DNA of 64,000 bases from Anaeramoeba flamelloides. Its lineage: Eukaryota; Metamonada; Anaeramoebidae. The notes under the pieces are model-generated. The model ran no database searches. It was not told the DNA's origin and worked only from the letters and a program-made list of their open reading frames with translations. The stretch covers positions 5,022,001-5,086,000 of the forward strand of contig JANTQA010000023.1 of NCBI GenBank assembly GCA_027625915.1, in the 5' to 3' direction. This document shows, piece after piece, positions 17,526-29,715 of the stretch. Made by a program: the position numbers and the translations under genes. Each line of letters opens with the position of its first letter. Within the stretch, counting starts at the first letter, position 1.

Positions 17526-17969
17526 TACTATCAACCAATTGTTTGTGGTTTTTCTTTTTAAAAAATTCAATACTAATCTTCTATCGATCCTTTTTAAAAA
17601 TGTTCCTCAATTTAACCAAAAGATTACTTTACTTCAAAAAAGGAAATGAAAACAAAACAAAAAATACAAAAAATAAAATAATTTATAAAATACAAATTAT
17701 TTTCAAATTGAATTTAAAGTGGTTTTTTGCTATTCTCTTAACTGTTTAAACAGTGTTAAAAATTTTGGAATATAGTTTCTTTTTTATAAGTAGTATATTT
17801 TCTTCACTACTATAGTATATACCCACATTATCTAGACTGGTAAGAAACACCACAGGGGTAAAAGATACCAAATAATTACAAAAAAAAAAAAAAATACAAT
17901 AATAAGCATTTTGAATTTTTTTGTATTTGATGTTTTCTTCCTGTTTTTTGGATTTAGTTCAGATATTTT

Positions 17970-17974
<5 letters not shown>

Positions 17975-18009
<35 letters not shown>
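17975..18009. repeat. (TA)n microsatellite
   Basis: About 17 TA units without interruption in a gene-free region. Confidence 0.95.
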
Positions 18010-18011
<2 letters not shown>

Positions 18012-19739
18012 TATGAAATTTATTTTAATATTTGTAAATTTTATTATTGATATCAAAACACCAATTGAAGATCAACAGCCATTATAACCGATTTTTTTCC
18101 TTTTATAATAAGAAATTAAGAAATAAAACCATTAAAAAAATGTGAGAATATACCCCCTTTAACATCTATCCCCCTTTTTGATAATAAACAGTAGACTTAT
18201 ATTTGTTTTTTCCCTTTGAACAAAATTTTCAATTGTACAGGAAATCCAACACTGAAGAGCATTGTCAAAATAATTTTGAGAATATATTGCTACTCTGTAA
18301 AAAATATTTTTTCTTAATTGTTTTCATTTTAATTTATTCTATAACAAATTTAAAACCACATTTCCTATTTTTTTATACCAATACAAATTTTTTTTAAGAC
18401 TAAATTCAAAGTTTTTTCTATCCACCTATAACAATACAAATAAAAATATTGGAATTTTATATTTTATTAAAACACCACGATAATTCAAGATGCCCAGTTA
18501 CAACAATTTTAATAAATAAATAATAGATTTCTTTTTCATTTCTTTCTTTCTTTCTTTTTTTTTAAATTGAATCAATATTTCATCAGATTTAACTTAAAAA
18601 TCAATTTACTTCAATTTTTTGAATCAGGACACAACAATTTTCACAATTTAAATAAAATTCAATATTTTAATTTCTAATTAATTTTTAATATAAAATTATG
18701 GAAAAATCTTTATTAGATTATTTTTTTGATATTTAATTATTTTTTTAATGTTTGTTGTTGAAAATATTTCTTTAATTTCAAAAAAATATATATTTTTTGA
18801 ATCTAAAATAAAAATTTTAATAAAATCTATTAGATTTAAGTTTCCCCTTAAGCCTATCTATTTAACTTATTTAAAATAAAAGTTAACAAAATCATTAAAA
18901 TTTCAATACATTTTTTTTGGAAGTTTCTCCACTTAATTTATGTTTCTTCAAAAATTATAATTATTTTCAAATTCAACAAATACTAGATCAATTATTTTTT
19001 GATATTTCTTTTAAATTCAGTCTTAAAACCCCCTTGGAAATTCATTATTCTCATTGATTTTAATAATCAAACTGTATACTTTTAATTCATTTTTTGAAAT
19101 ATTTTAAAACTGTTCTTTATTGCGTAATATTTTGTTTCTTGAATATATATATATATATATATATCTCGTACACTTTAAAGGAATAGAACCATTACTGATT
19201 TCTCTATAATCAAAAGTATGTTGTAAATACACGTAAAACAAATTAGTACACCATGGTTTAAATAGCTCTAAAAAATCTATTATTATACAATAAATTATTA
19301 CATTTTTTATTAATGAATCACTATTAAAAGTTTTCATTTTGTATAATTTTGTTTTTATTCGATTTCCAAATCTAAAAATAGAAACCCAGAATAAAATATT
19401 CCAGTATTTAATAATTCATCTTTCGAACTCCCAAATGTAACTATTTTATAATTTATTCCATTTCAAAGATTTACTCAATAATCATCAACATAAAACCCCA
19501 AAGATCGGTTATTTTTGTTTCCTTTTAATAAAAGCTAATTGTAGCATCAATATATTTCCATGATTTTAGAAATAATTTGTCAAAAGAATTTATTCGTTAA
19601 TTAGTTAAATTTTTTAAATAAATTGAATTTTTTAGCTATTAATATACATTTCCCAAAAAATTTAAGAAAGATATTATGCAACTTTGTAGTCTTCAGATTG
19701 ATAATTAAACCTTTAAATTTTACAGTGAAACACAGATTT

Positions 19740-19935
19740 TTTCCTGGAATTGTTGGGTTTTTTTACTAATAATGGATCATTTTTAATTGATGAGATCAAC
19801 AAATATCACTACTTGACTAATTGATTTTTTAGAGATATTTGAACCATATTACACTAATATGATTAACACAAAATAACAACATACTTTGATCTTAGGCTTC
19901 TCCTTGGTAGACGCTAATCCCTTAAATTGAAAATT
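19740..19935 (+). repeat. fragment of element A
   Basis: Matches the reverse complement of 5160-5355 over almost its full length: shared TCATTTTTAATTGATGAGAT and ACTACTTGACTAATTGATTT-type blocks. Only one terminus is present. Confidence 0.7.
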
Positions 19936-20368
19936 AATTTTTATTTATTTTGTCTTTTTTGAAAAATAGAAAGTTTACCTTTCTTAAAATAAAATAAATC
20001 AATCATTTAATGAATATTATTTATAAATCAATGTATTGATTTTTTCATTAGTACAATAATGATATATTTTCTAATTTAAAAAATTTTTAAAAAATGGAAA
20101 TGCTTCAAAAATCAAATATATATATATTCATTATTTTTAATATAAAAATGAAGGCTAAAAAGATCAAAAAAAAAAAAAAAAAAAGAATATAGATATACTA
20201 AAATATTTCTAATGAAAAAAATATGCTAAATTTAAAAAAGAAAATTTTATATTATACTACAAAAAAGATGATTATTAATACTTTAATAATTTAAGTAGAG
20301 CGCGCTTGAGTAACAAAACTTGAAGATAAATTAATTGTTAATATTTAAAAAACAATAATTTATAAATA

Positions 20369-23300
20369 TCACCATCTTAAAACAACAAGCTCAAACATAT
20401 CATTTAATGCCTTCCCATTACTTCCTTTCCCACCAAAAATTATTAATTTTTGATCATTTATTTTTGTAAAGGTATGGTGATATCTAGGAGAAGGCAGTAC
20501 ATAACCAAAAATATTACATTTTTTCCAAACCATTTTTTGCAAATTAAAAATATATAGATCATTTAGGCATTGGTTACGCTCGCCTATACCACCAAAGATG
20601 ATCAATTTAGTATCAATAATGCAAGCAGAATGGTATGCTCTCGGTGAAGGTTTTTCTCCTTTAACATCATCAAGCTTATTCCAAATACACACTAGTTCTA
20701 TATTTTATTAAATAGATATAGATATATTTATAATTATAATGAATAAAAAAATAAAAAAAATATGAATTTGTTTTTATTTGAGTTAATAATAAAAACAGAA
20801 ATAAAAATTTATATAATGATTTTTTTTCTTCATTTGTTATTCTTTTTTTATTTTCAAAAACAATCCTCTTGTTAAATGTAAAATAACCCCAGAGCAACTA
20901 AAATATTTTGTTTGTAGAAGATTGATTGAAAATGTGTCGAAAAAAACTACAACATTTATTATTGAAAACTTTTTATCAATTGCACTCTAGAGTCAAATTA
21001 TACAACAGTCCCTTTCATCCAAAAGTCTAGAATATATATATAATGCAGTTATTTTGTTTAAATATCCATTATTTTACGAATTACTTATCTTTTTACGAAG
21101 AACTTACCTTTCCTTGAAAAAGTTAATTATACTGATAAAGTATTTTGAATTAACCAATTTTGTTAAAAAAATCAAAAAATGATCATTTTTAAAGACACAA
21201 TATGTTTCTTTTTAATCTTGGTGAAATTTTCAAAATGACCAAGACATTATATTAATCGAATTCTTTATTTAAGAAGAAATTTATAAGGTAATAAATCTTG
21301 AAGAACAACAAATGGATGTTTGAAACAAAATTATTTTTTAAAGTGAACAAAAAACTAACAAAAATACATCAAGATCACATCAAAACAATTACTGAATTTT
21401 GTTCTGATTTGATTGGCAAATTTATCTAACCTTGTCATCAACTCAAATAACAAGTTAACATAAATTCTCATTCACCGATCTTTCGCTGCATCATATGTTG
21501 CTATGAAAATAAAATACTTTGGATATTACCAACCCCATTGAAATTCTATATTTGGCTGTTCATCACAAAACAATTTTCTAAAGTATCTGGAATACTAATA
21601 GAGAGGAAGCGTTTCATTTTTAAATCTTTTTTCAATAGTAGAACCATACAACCACAAATCAAGAATGCTTGTTTGAAAGACTTGTTATCTTCTTTTTGTT
21701 CTTCTTCTTTTCATAATTTTACATTTTGGAGAAATTCAACACTAAAGTTGAATGTTGTTTTTTTTTAATCGATCATTTGGATCTCAGTGTAAATTTCTCT
21801 TTTTTCTTAAGAATTTAACTTTTGAAGGTAAAATACCCTTTTTAAAAAACTATTCTTCTATTCTAGATTATCAGTATTTTTTTTCAATTGGGTTTTAATT
21901 GTTTGTTTGTCTCTAAATTTGGAATTTTAATTCTTTTGTGTCAAAAAAGTATTATTTTACTTTTCCTTTCTATTTTTATTTATATTTAACTGTTTAAATC
22001 AATGTAAACAATTAATAGTTTTTAATCTTTTTATTTTGGTTTTATTTCACAAGAAAATTTTTTTTTAATTGAGGATCTGAAATAAAAAGATTTTCAAATT
22101 GATTTGGTATTTGCCGAACAAACCCTCTTATTAGATGTGTTTTATTCTCGAAAAACACAGTACATTTCTGTGAAAAACCTTGACCTTTTCGCTAAAAAAT
22201 CACTTATTCGCGAAAAAGTATTTATTAGCAATAAAGTATTTATTTGTGAAAAAAAAAAGTATTTTACAGAAAAGTAACTCTACCCACGAATTTGTCACAT
22301 TTAGATGTACAATTATAAAAGAGATTTTGATGACAACATGGATTATCACAATATTAGTAATAAATTCTCGATGATAATTTGAATCACAATCAACCCAGCT
22401 CTATCGCAAAAAATCATAAAATCGTGATAATCTACAAAATCATTGTTTTTTATTCAAAAGGTATTTTTCTTTTCATCTTTTCATTTTTAATAAAATTAAA
22501 ATCCAAAATGGGTGTTTCAATCAAACAAATATTTACATGTTGAGAAAATATAAGTGGAATCTAGAATAGATGAGTAGTTTTTTAATAATGGGAAAGAGCC
22601 ACAAGTTAAAATAATCAAAAAGAAATAGAAAATTTCATTTTTTTTTAATGATTTATTATAAAAAAAAAATTATTCAACTCTAGTTGAATTGAAGAGTCGA
22701 TATAAAGCCAGGGGAAGAATAAGAAAAAGAAAGAAGAAAGAAAAAAATATCTAAACAGTATTTTAAATGAGTGATAATACGACTAGATGATTAAGAAAGC
22801 TTGTAACAGTAATATATTGCTTTAAACTTTCAACATGAATAGATTAAAGAAAACCATTTAACCAATAGCAAGTATAAATAATGTATGGAATATTGGTTTC
22901 CTGAGGCATTTTTATTCATAACTTCAATAATAATACAATAGATGAGAAACTGATCATCCCCCCCCCTGAGTTAATATTAGAGTTGATTTAAAGAATCGAC
23001 CATTTTATCAACCAAATCAAATCAAAATACAATAAATGTTTTCATTTGATCATTAATTTCCTTTATTTCTTTTTTGTTGATTCATAAAAAATTAATTTTT
23101 TTTTTATTGTAATTTAAGGGATCAGGTTTTTTTAAATCTTTTTCTTTGCTGTTAGTTTTTTTTTTAATTTTTGAAATAAAAAGAAAATTTTGTAAGATTT
23201 TTTTTTTATTTCTAGAATTAAAAAAAACCTAACTGCACTTTTCTTGAGGTTTTATATTTTATTTATGAAATCTATTGATTTTCGTTAGGTTTTTTTTACT

Positions 23301-26300
23301 TTAGAAATAACCCGAAAATTTATTAAAATTTTTTGTTTATTTCTAAAGTAAAAAAACTCAAAAAAACCTAGAACACTTCACAAATAAATAGAAAACTTTA
23401 AAAAAACCTAACGAAAATCTATTGATTTTCCAAATAAATAGTAAAATCAAAAAAAACCTAAAGGAGGCTTTTTTTAATTTAAAAAATTAAAAGAAAATTT
23501 TGTTTTTTTCTTTTAATTTCTGGAATTAAGGAAAGCCTAACGGCGGTTTTTTTAATTTAAAAGGAAGTGTTTAAAATCAAATATTTTACTTTATTCTTTT
23601 GAATTCAGGAAAAGCGAACGAATTTCGTTTTTTTTTTTTTTTGATTTTTGATATTGCTTCGAAAATCTTTTGGGATTCTAATCAAAACAAGAATTAGAAT
23701 AAAACCTAAAGGCACTTTTTTTAGAGTTTTCTGTTTTATTCGGTAAGTGTTCTAGGTTTTTTTTACTTTTTGAAATAAACAGAAAATTTAAATAAATTTT
23801 CGGTTTATTTCGAAAAGTAAAAAAAACCTAACGAAAATCTATTGATTTTCCTAACCAAAACAGAAAACTCAAGAAAATATAACTACATTACCAACTTGAG
23901 CTATTTTTTCATTGATTAATTCGGTAATTTTCTAATTATATTCTGATTCTTTTAAATTTTTAGATTTCCAACTATCAATTTCAGATTCTTTTTTCTGAAA
24001 AGGAAGAAGATTTATTAATTTATCAAAATTTATTTTTTTGAATCTTTGAATTAATTTATGGACTACGTTTGCAATTTACCAATTTACCTCAACAGTATGT
24101 GTTCCAATCTAATTTACATTATGATTGGATGATCTTTAAAATATTCTCCAATTTGGATCAAAAAATCATTTTATGCCATATTTTTTATGAAAAATCCACA
24201 GAAGAAATTTTGAGATCCGCAAACTCGAACACCTTATTAAGGAACGGGAAAATGAAAAAAAAAAATAATCACGATTTTTTAACATTAAAAAAACTCTCAA
24301 TTAACAACTTTAAATCTAAATGATCGTATTGCCAATGATTTTTGATCATTGAGTTACTTTGAATTGTTACATTGTCTCCACAAACCATACAACTGTTCCA
24401 GCCCCACCGCGAAAATTTATAAGACATAGAAATTGGTTGTCTATTATAAGGTTGTATTTTTTGAAATAGAAAATTCAATTTCAATCATTAGATAAAAATT
24501 TCAACTTCTCTTACTTCATTAGAGTTATTTTTTTTTTGATAAAAACAAAGATTAAAATTAAATTTTCCCAAGAAAAGAAATCACAGAAACCATGTAAAAA
24601 AAAATCACAGAAATCACAGAAACCTTGAAAACTTGAAAGTATTTTTCGATCTTTGTTTTTAAATTTTAAAAAGCTGAGATTTTAACAGTTTTGGAAATTG
24701 AAGATCAACATTAATGTAAGTTATTTTAATGAATTTGTTTGCAAATTCCCAAAAACGAAAAAATGGATAACTTATTTTTTTTTCTTGTATTATAAATTTT
24801 ATTGTTTATGATGAGCTTTAATAACCCCTTTACGGTTTTTTGTACAAAATAAAATTTCAGAATAGAAAATCAATTCCAAGGTCTTATAAATTTTCACGGT
24901 AGGGCTGGAACGGCTGTATCGATTATAACAAAGGTGGGTTGTGATTTTGGCTTATTATTTTTTTTTTTGGTTCTTTTTGTTTTTCCTTGAATTTAATCTC
25001 CTCACCACGACTAAGAGGAGGGTGTCTCCTCGAATTTTTTGTGGAACAACATAATCCAAACCAAACGTACTTTGCATTTTTATAATGCTTTTTTGCTAAA
25101 TTTTTTTTTGATTGAACCTTTTCTCTCAAAACACAATTTGTCGTATCAAGAGAAATTGGATTGAGTTTTTGTGTGGTAAAGGTTTTGAAGAATTTTTCAT
25201 GAAAGGATCTTTTGGGAAAATTAAATTTGCAAAAATTAGTTAGTTTTTTTTATTAAAAAAAAAATATTGTGCCAGTTGAGAAAAAATGATCTTTTTCTAT
25301 TTTTTGAAATGGGAATTTTAGTATATTTTAAGACAATACCAAACCAATTACCGTGACCATTATTAAAAAATCTCTTTTTTTTTAAAATAAAAAAGGTATA
25401 TTCATCCAAAATTTTCAATTTTCTCCTTTTTGATTTTGAAAACACTTTTTAGAACCCTATCAACTCAACTCAGAAATCCAAAAAAAAAAAAGAATAGAAA
25501 ATGGACAACAATATGAAAGGATTCTAAAGATTGTTTTCAAGGAATTTTTTTCAAAAAGTCGATTTTTGCCAACCTTCTTTTTCGTTTTTTAATATCACAG
25601 AAACGAGGCGACAAATTTAGAAAAATTTTGCAATTTTTTCCTTCTTAGATCTTGCTGAATAAAAATTTGTGAGATTTAGCAACCACCAAACCCGGATAAG
25701 AACACAATAATTTAAATTTGAATTGCAAAAGTATTCGTTAAATTTTCTTTTGTATATTAGGATCCTTACTTAATCAATTTTTGCCTCCGGCTTTTTAAAT
25801 AAGTCAAAAATTAATTTTTTTTAAAGATCTTTTTGTTGAACAAAACAAAAATTTTTCTTTTGAAAAATATTGCTTAATAGTCCTTAAATTCATAAACATT
25901 TCGATTACGATTAATTATTAATCATAATATTTTAACATTTATCACAAATTTTAGACGTTTATCGCTATTTTATCATATATCTGGTTTTTATTCAATTTCA
26001 CGATTAGTGAAGTAATCTTATGTAATATCGAGATTTTTATTATTAATCGCGATTTTGAAAAATTTATCATGAATTGAAAGAGAAATTGTAAATAACTCTT
26101 TATATTATTATTATTAAAATTCAGTTCTTCATTTCAAATTAATGTTTATCTTATAAAAAAAAAAACCAGAATTAACTCACTAAATATACTAAGTTTTAAT
26201 AGAGATTCCAATTTTTTTTTTTTTTTCAAAAAATATAAAATGAATAATACAAACTTTCACCACTATCATTTATATGCAAAATCCAAATATCATTTGAAAA

Positions 26301-27236
26301 TTTTTGAGAATTTTTTTTGATACCACCAAATACAAAAACCATATTTTTATGTATTGTTGCTGAAAACCCACGTAAAACTGGTGTTATCCCAGTAGGTGTT
26401 GTTTTTTCCCACTGATAATTTAATAATTGTTCTTGTTGTTTTGATTTAAACTTTTGATTTTTTTCTGAATTTTGTAAAGTTGATTTTTTCTTTGTTTGAT
26501 TTTTTTCTTGTTCTTCCTTTTTTGGTAATTCTTCAATTTCAAAATTTTCATTTGAATAATCCACCAATCGCAAACTACGGAATTCCCTGACTTTTATCAT
26601 ATGAACATCACGAAAATAATTTTCTAAATCCCAACCACCTTTTAAAAGAAATTAATATAAAATAATTATTTAAGAATATTAGATTTTTATATAAACTTTG
26701 TTTCAGGTAAAGTAGCCCAACACTATTATCAAATATCAATTATTATTTAGAATTGACTTTAAGAACAAATAAGAAATAAGTAAAATAACACACATACAAG
26801 AATAGTTGATACCAGTAACAAATAAAACCTAAAAAAACAATATATTTTCTTAAAAAATTGAAAAACTCAAATTCTTATGTTACCAATTGAGAAAAAAAAC
26901 AATGTTCATTTTGATCTTTCTATTAGAAGATATAATAAAATCCCATTAAAAATCTAAATGATTTCTCAACAATCATTTTCACTGTTTCAATAACAGTAGA
27001 ATAACACGTTTTTATCAAGTGACTATCGATCTTGCAATAAAAAAAAAATTTGCAAAAAAATTGTAGCTTTTAAAAAAAAAAATCGAAAAATCAAAAAAAA
27101 AGCAAAATGAGAAAAAATATTTCAATTTTGAAATTTCCTAAAATAATTTTTTTTCTTCTAATATCGATTCAAATCCTTTAAACACATGTAATTCACTCGC
27201 TACAAGTGTAACTGGGCCACTTTGACTGGAAAATGG

Positions 27237-27296
<60 letters not shown>

Positions 27297-29715
27297 CACA
27301 CACATATATATATATATTGCGATTATTCATTAATGAATGTTGTTGTACTTTTTTTTTTTTTTGTATAATTTTGAAAAGATAAAATCATATTAAACAATAA
27401 TGCTAAATTTTGTTGAACCATTCTATTGATCCTTCATTTTAGATACCAATTTATTATGTAATTATTTAATAAAACCTGAAAGTTGAAAACTTCTTTAATT
27501 ACAATCTTACTGTTAAAAAAATCCCAAGTTTTAAAATCAAAACTATTTTTCAAAAATGTTGACTCACGCTTGAATGCTATTAGAAGTTCTTTTGTCGGAT
27601 TTTGTCCCATATTCTTATCAGATATATTTTACAATTTTAAGATCAAAATCATTTTTTGAAAATTTTGCAAATTTTTGTTTTGTTTATCTGATTTCATCAA
27701 ATTTTTATTTTTCTTTTCTTTTGTTTTTACCTTTTACTTTTCCTTTTCTTTCTCTTATAATTTTTTAATTTCAAAAATTGTTGTTTTTCTTTTCTAATTT
27801 TTTTTTCTAATTTTTCTTTTTGTTTTTTGTTTTTTTCTTTTACTTTTTCTTTTAAAGTAATCATGCTGAAAAATTTTTCTTTTTTTTTTTTGTTTCTTGT
27901 TTGTTTTGGGATTTTTTTTTATGCAAAAGATCATGTGAAAAAAAAAATAGATCTCAGAAAATAGAAATGAACATTAAGAAAATCGAGACAGTGTAATGTC
28001 TTTTAAAAACCATAAATTTAGAGGCAAAAAATCTTCTTGTTAACATTTTTTCATTGAAGGCTCTGTTATTAAAAAATCTGTAATGCTCATTTCAAAAAAA
28101 TGTGATTCACTTTTTTTTTTTAGGTTTTGATTTTATTTTTTTATTATTTTTGGTTTTATTTTTTTTACATTTTTTAAATATCAGGCTTTTATACGTTTAT
28201 AATGATTAAAAAGTGAATTGTTAATAATATTTATTAATAAGTTGTTATTGAATACTAAAAGAAAATATATAGATGTCTTTCGCTACAATTTCGGTATTTT
28301 TTTTTTTTCTCATTTCCATGAATCGACACCAAAAATAATATTGACTCTTAGGGGAATATTCAAAATTGAATGGGAATTGTTGATCAATAAACTAATAAAG
28401 AAAAAAAAAACAAAGATAATAAACTGAAACATTTTTTGCTTATTGTGGGAAAACATTATTAAAAATCATATTAATTTGGAATTGAATGAAGATTACTTGT
28501 TGAAATTTGAATTTAACAAGGTTAAAAAAGTTTAGGCACTCAACTTTTGATCATAAGAGATTTATCCAAAACAGATTTGTTTTGAAAAACGAAATGTATT
28601 GAAATACTACAAATTTTTCAAAAATAAGAAAAAGGTATTTTTTTTTTTTTTGGGTATAATTATTTGGAAAACAACATACTCAATTTCAAATTCTAAAGGA
28701 TAAAAACGTTATTTAGTTTAGAGTAAGACTGGAAAACAGTATTTAATTATCTCTTTTGGAGTGAAATTTTTCATAAAAATTTCAATCTTTAATAGACATC
28801 GGGTATTTGTTACTCATTTTCATTAATGAGATTTACTTTTTGAGATTATTTATTACCAAGCAGATTTCAGAATTTTTCAAATACATGCCAAAAAGAAAAC
28901 CATTGTAACTTGAGTGCTTGGTGGTAATTAGATTTTATCTTTTTTTGAATGAAGAAAACAACAAAAAGGAGAAATTTAATTCCTCAACTCATAGAAAGAA
29001 TAGTTTAATTTTAATTTTAGTTTTAAAATTGTTTTGTTTTGGTAGTGTGTGTTCAACTCCGTACAGAAAAAAAGTAAAAAGTATTTTCTCAAAATTAATT
29101 GACGATCCAAACGTTTTGTTGACTCATTTTGTTTAACCCATTGAATCATTTTCAAAAATTAATTAAATTTGATTGACAATAAAAAAAAAAACAAGAAAGA
29201 AAGGAATTGAAAACTTTACCAATAACAAGTACGACGCTCCCCTTATAAACGACAGTTTTATGATCAAATGAAGGAGGAGGAACATCTTTCATATGAATTT
29301 GGCTATTTTGATACCAAGATTTGTCTTGTGAGTCAAACAAAAAAAGATCATTTGAAGAGCCTTTCTCCGAAACAAACCCACCATAACAAAACAACTTCCC
29401 AGCAACCAATTGCAAGGAGTGCCCGCCAATTGTCTCCTTGGGAACCCTTTGATTTTTGTCTGATAATTGGTTCTTCATTAAGGTGTTAAAATCTTCTTTA
29501 CAAGAATATTCCTTCAGAGACCATTCTTTTTTTTCGATCGAATATTCCCAGATTTGCAAGCTAAGTGGTTCGAGATTTTGATCATTCACAACACTACTGC
29601 TTCCATACCCTCCAAATAAAAGTAACTTATCTTTTCTTATTAAAGAAATACAATGACCATAAACAGGTGGAGGAATGTTGTTTGTTGAGTTATATTTTAC
29701 CGATCTCCACTCCAT
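20369..29715 (-). CDS. kelch-repeat beta-propeller protein, three exons with giant introns
   Basis: Exons 29715-29220, 26638-26261 and 20691-20369 encode 398 residues. Intron 1 is 2581 bp (donor GTAAAG, acceptor TTTAAAAG) and intron 2 is 5569 bp (donor GTGAAAG, acceptor AACTAG); all phases agree (1 nt then 2 nt at both). Six kelch motifs are visible by their Gly-Gly doublets: LLLFGGYG, LFCYGGF, VLVIGGGW (formed exactly across junction 1), VFVFGGI, LIIFGGIGE and LIIFGGKG. Most are followed by a hydrophobic strand and several by a Trp. Junction 2 rebuilds NDIWILHINDSVCIWNKLDD, a normal blade end. Blade 3 carries a 45-residue Lys/Gln/Glu insertion. Six blades make a closed propeller, so the stop at 20369 may be the real end, though a GT just before it leaves a further exon possible. 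Such propellers usually bind proteins; no BTB domain is seen. The partner is unknown. Confidence 0.85.
22690..23050 (+). repeat. repeat E copy 1
   Basis: Resembles 54170-54550, most clearly in the GTTGATTTAAAGAATCGACC block followed by CCAAATCAA. It sits in kelch intron 2 and contains a short C run. Divergence is high, so the limits are approximate. Confidence 0.35.
23100..23890. repeat. cluster of TTAGG/CCTAA hairpin modules
   Basis: At least three ~70 bp hairpins (about 23297-23357, 23470-23530 and 23758-23830), each with arms like ACTTTTTGAAATAAAC and its mirror, bounded by TTAGGTTTTTT and AAAAAACCTA. Between them AAATCTATTGATTTTC repeats next to GTTAGG or CCTAACG. The cluster is in kelch intron 2, and a similar cluster is at 32560-33150. 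Confidence 0.8.
23964..24323 (+). pseudogene. coding-like fragment, unrecognised, one internal TGA
   Basis: A plus-strand frame reads ISNYQFQILFSEKEEDLL, then after one TGA at 24039-24041 continues FELIYGLRLQFTNLPQQY and NLHYDWMIFKIFSNLDQK to a stop at 24321-24323. Codon use and residue mix look like real protein rather than random A+T-rich translation, and an AG precedes it at 23962-23963. I do not recognise the family. It lies antisense inside kelch intron 2, so a decayed gene or transposon relic is most likely; a spliced exon is possible. Confidence 0.35.
24269..24484 (-). pseudogene. BED/C2H2-like zinc-finger fragment
   Basis: A minus-strand frame includes WNSCMVCGDNVTIQSNSMIK followed by NHWQYDH: a C-x2-C ... 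H-x4-H spacing like BED fingers of hAT-type transposases. The frame closes soon afterwards and no transposase body follows. It overlaps the plus-strand coding-like fragment by about 55 bp. A transposon relic inside kelch intron 2 is my inference. Confidence 0.35.
27240..27314. repeat. compound microsatellite (CA)n(GA)n(CA)n(TA)n
   Basis: Four dinucleotide blocks in direct succession, inside intron 1 of the kelch gene. Confidence 0.95.

Larger units (their letters stand above)
14426..20368. other. repeat-filled interval downstream of P2
   Basis: No gene was recognised in nearly 6 kb. It holds two MITE relatives (15028-15470 and 16805-17240), a plus-strand repeat B copy (15870-16470), one copy of the TTGATCGATCAA terminal motif (17440-17525), (TA)n microsatellites at 17975-18009 and 19143-19163, and a fragment of element A (19740-19935). 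Short minus-strand open frames around 19104-19337 show no family pattern. Confidence 0.5.

Noticed and set aside
19104-19337. Minus-strand 77-codon frame as a possible BTB-like exon of the kelch gene
   Set aside because: Only a vague resemblance; it contains a TA microsatellite and no conserved BTB residues could be aligned.
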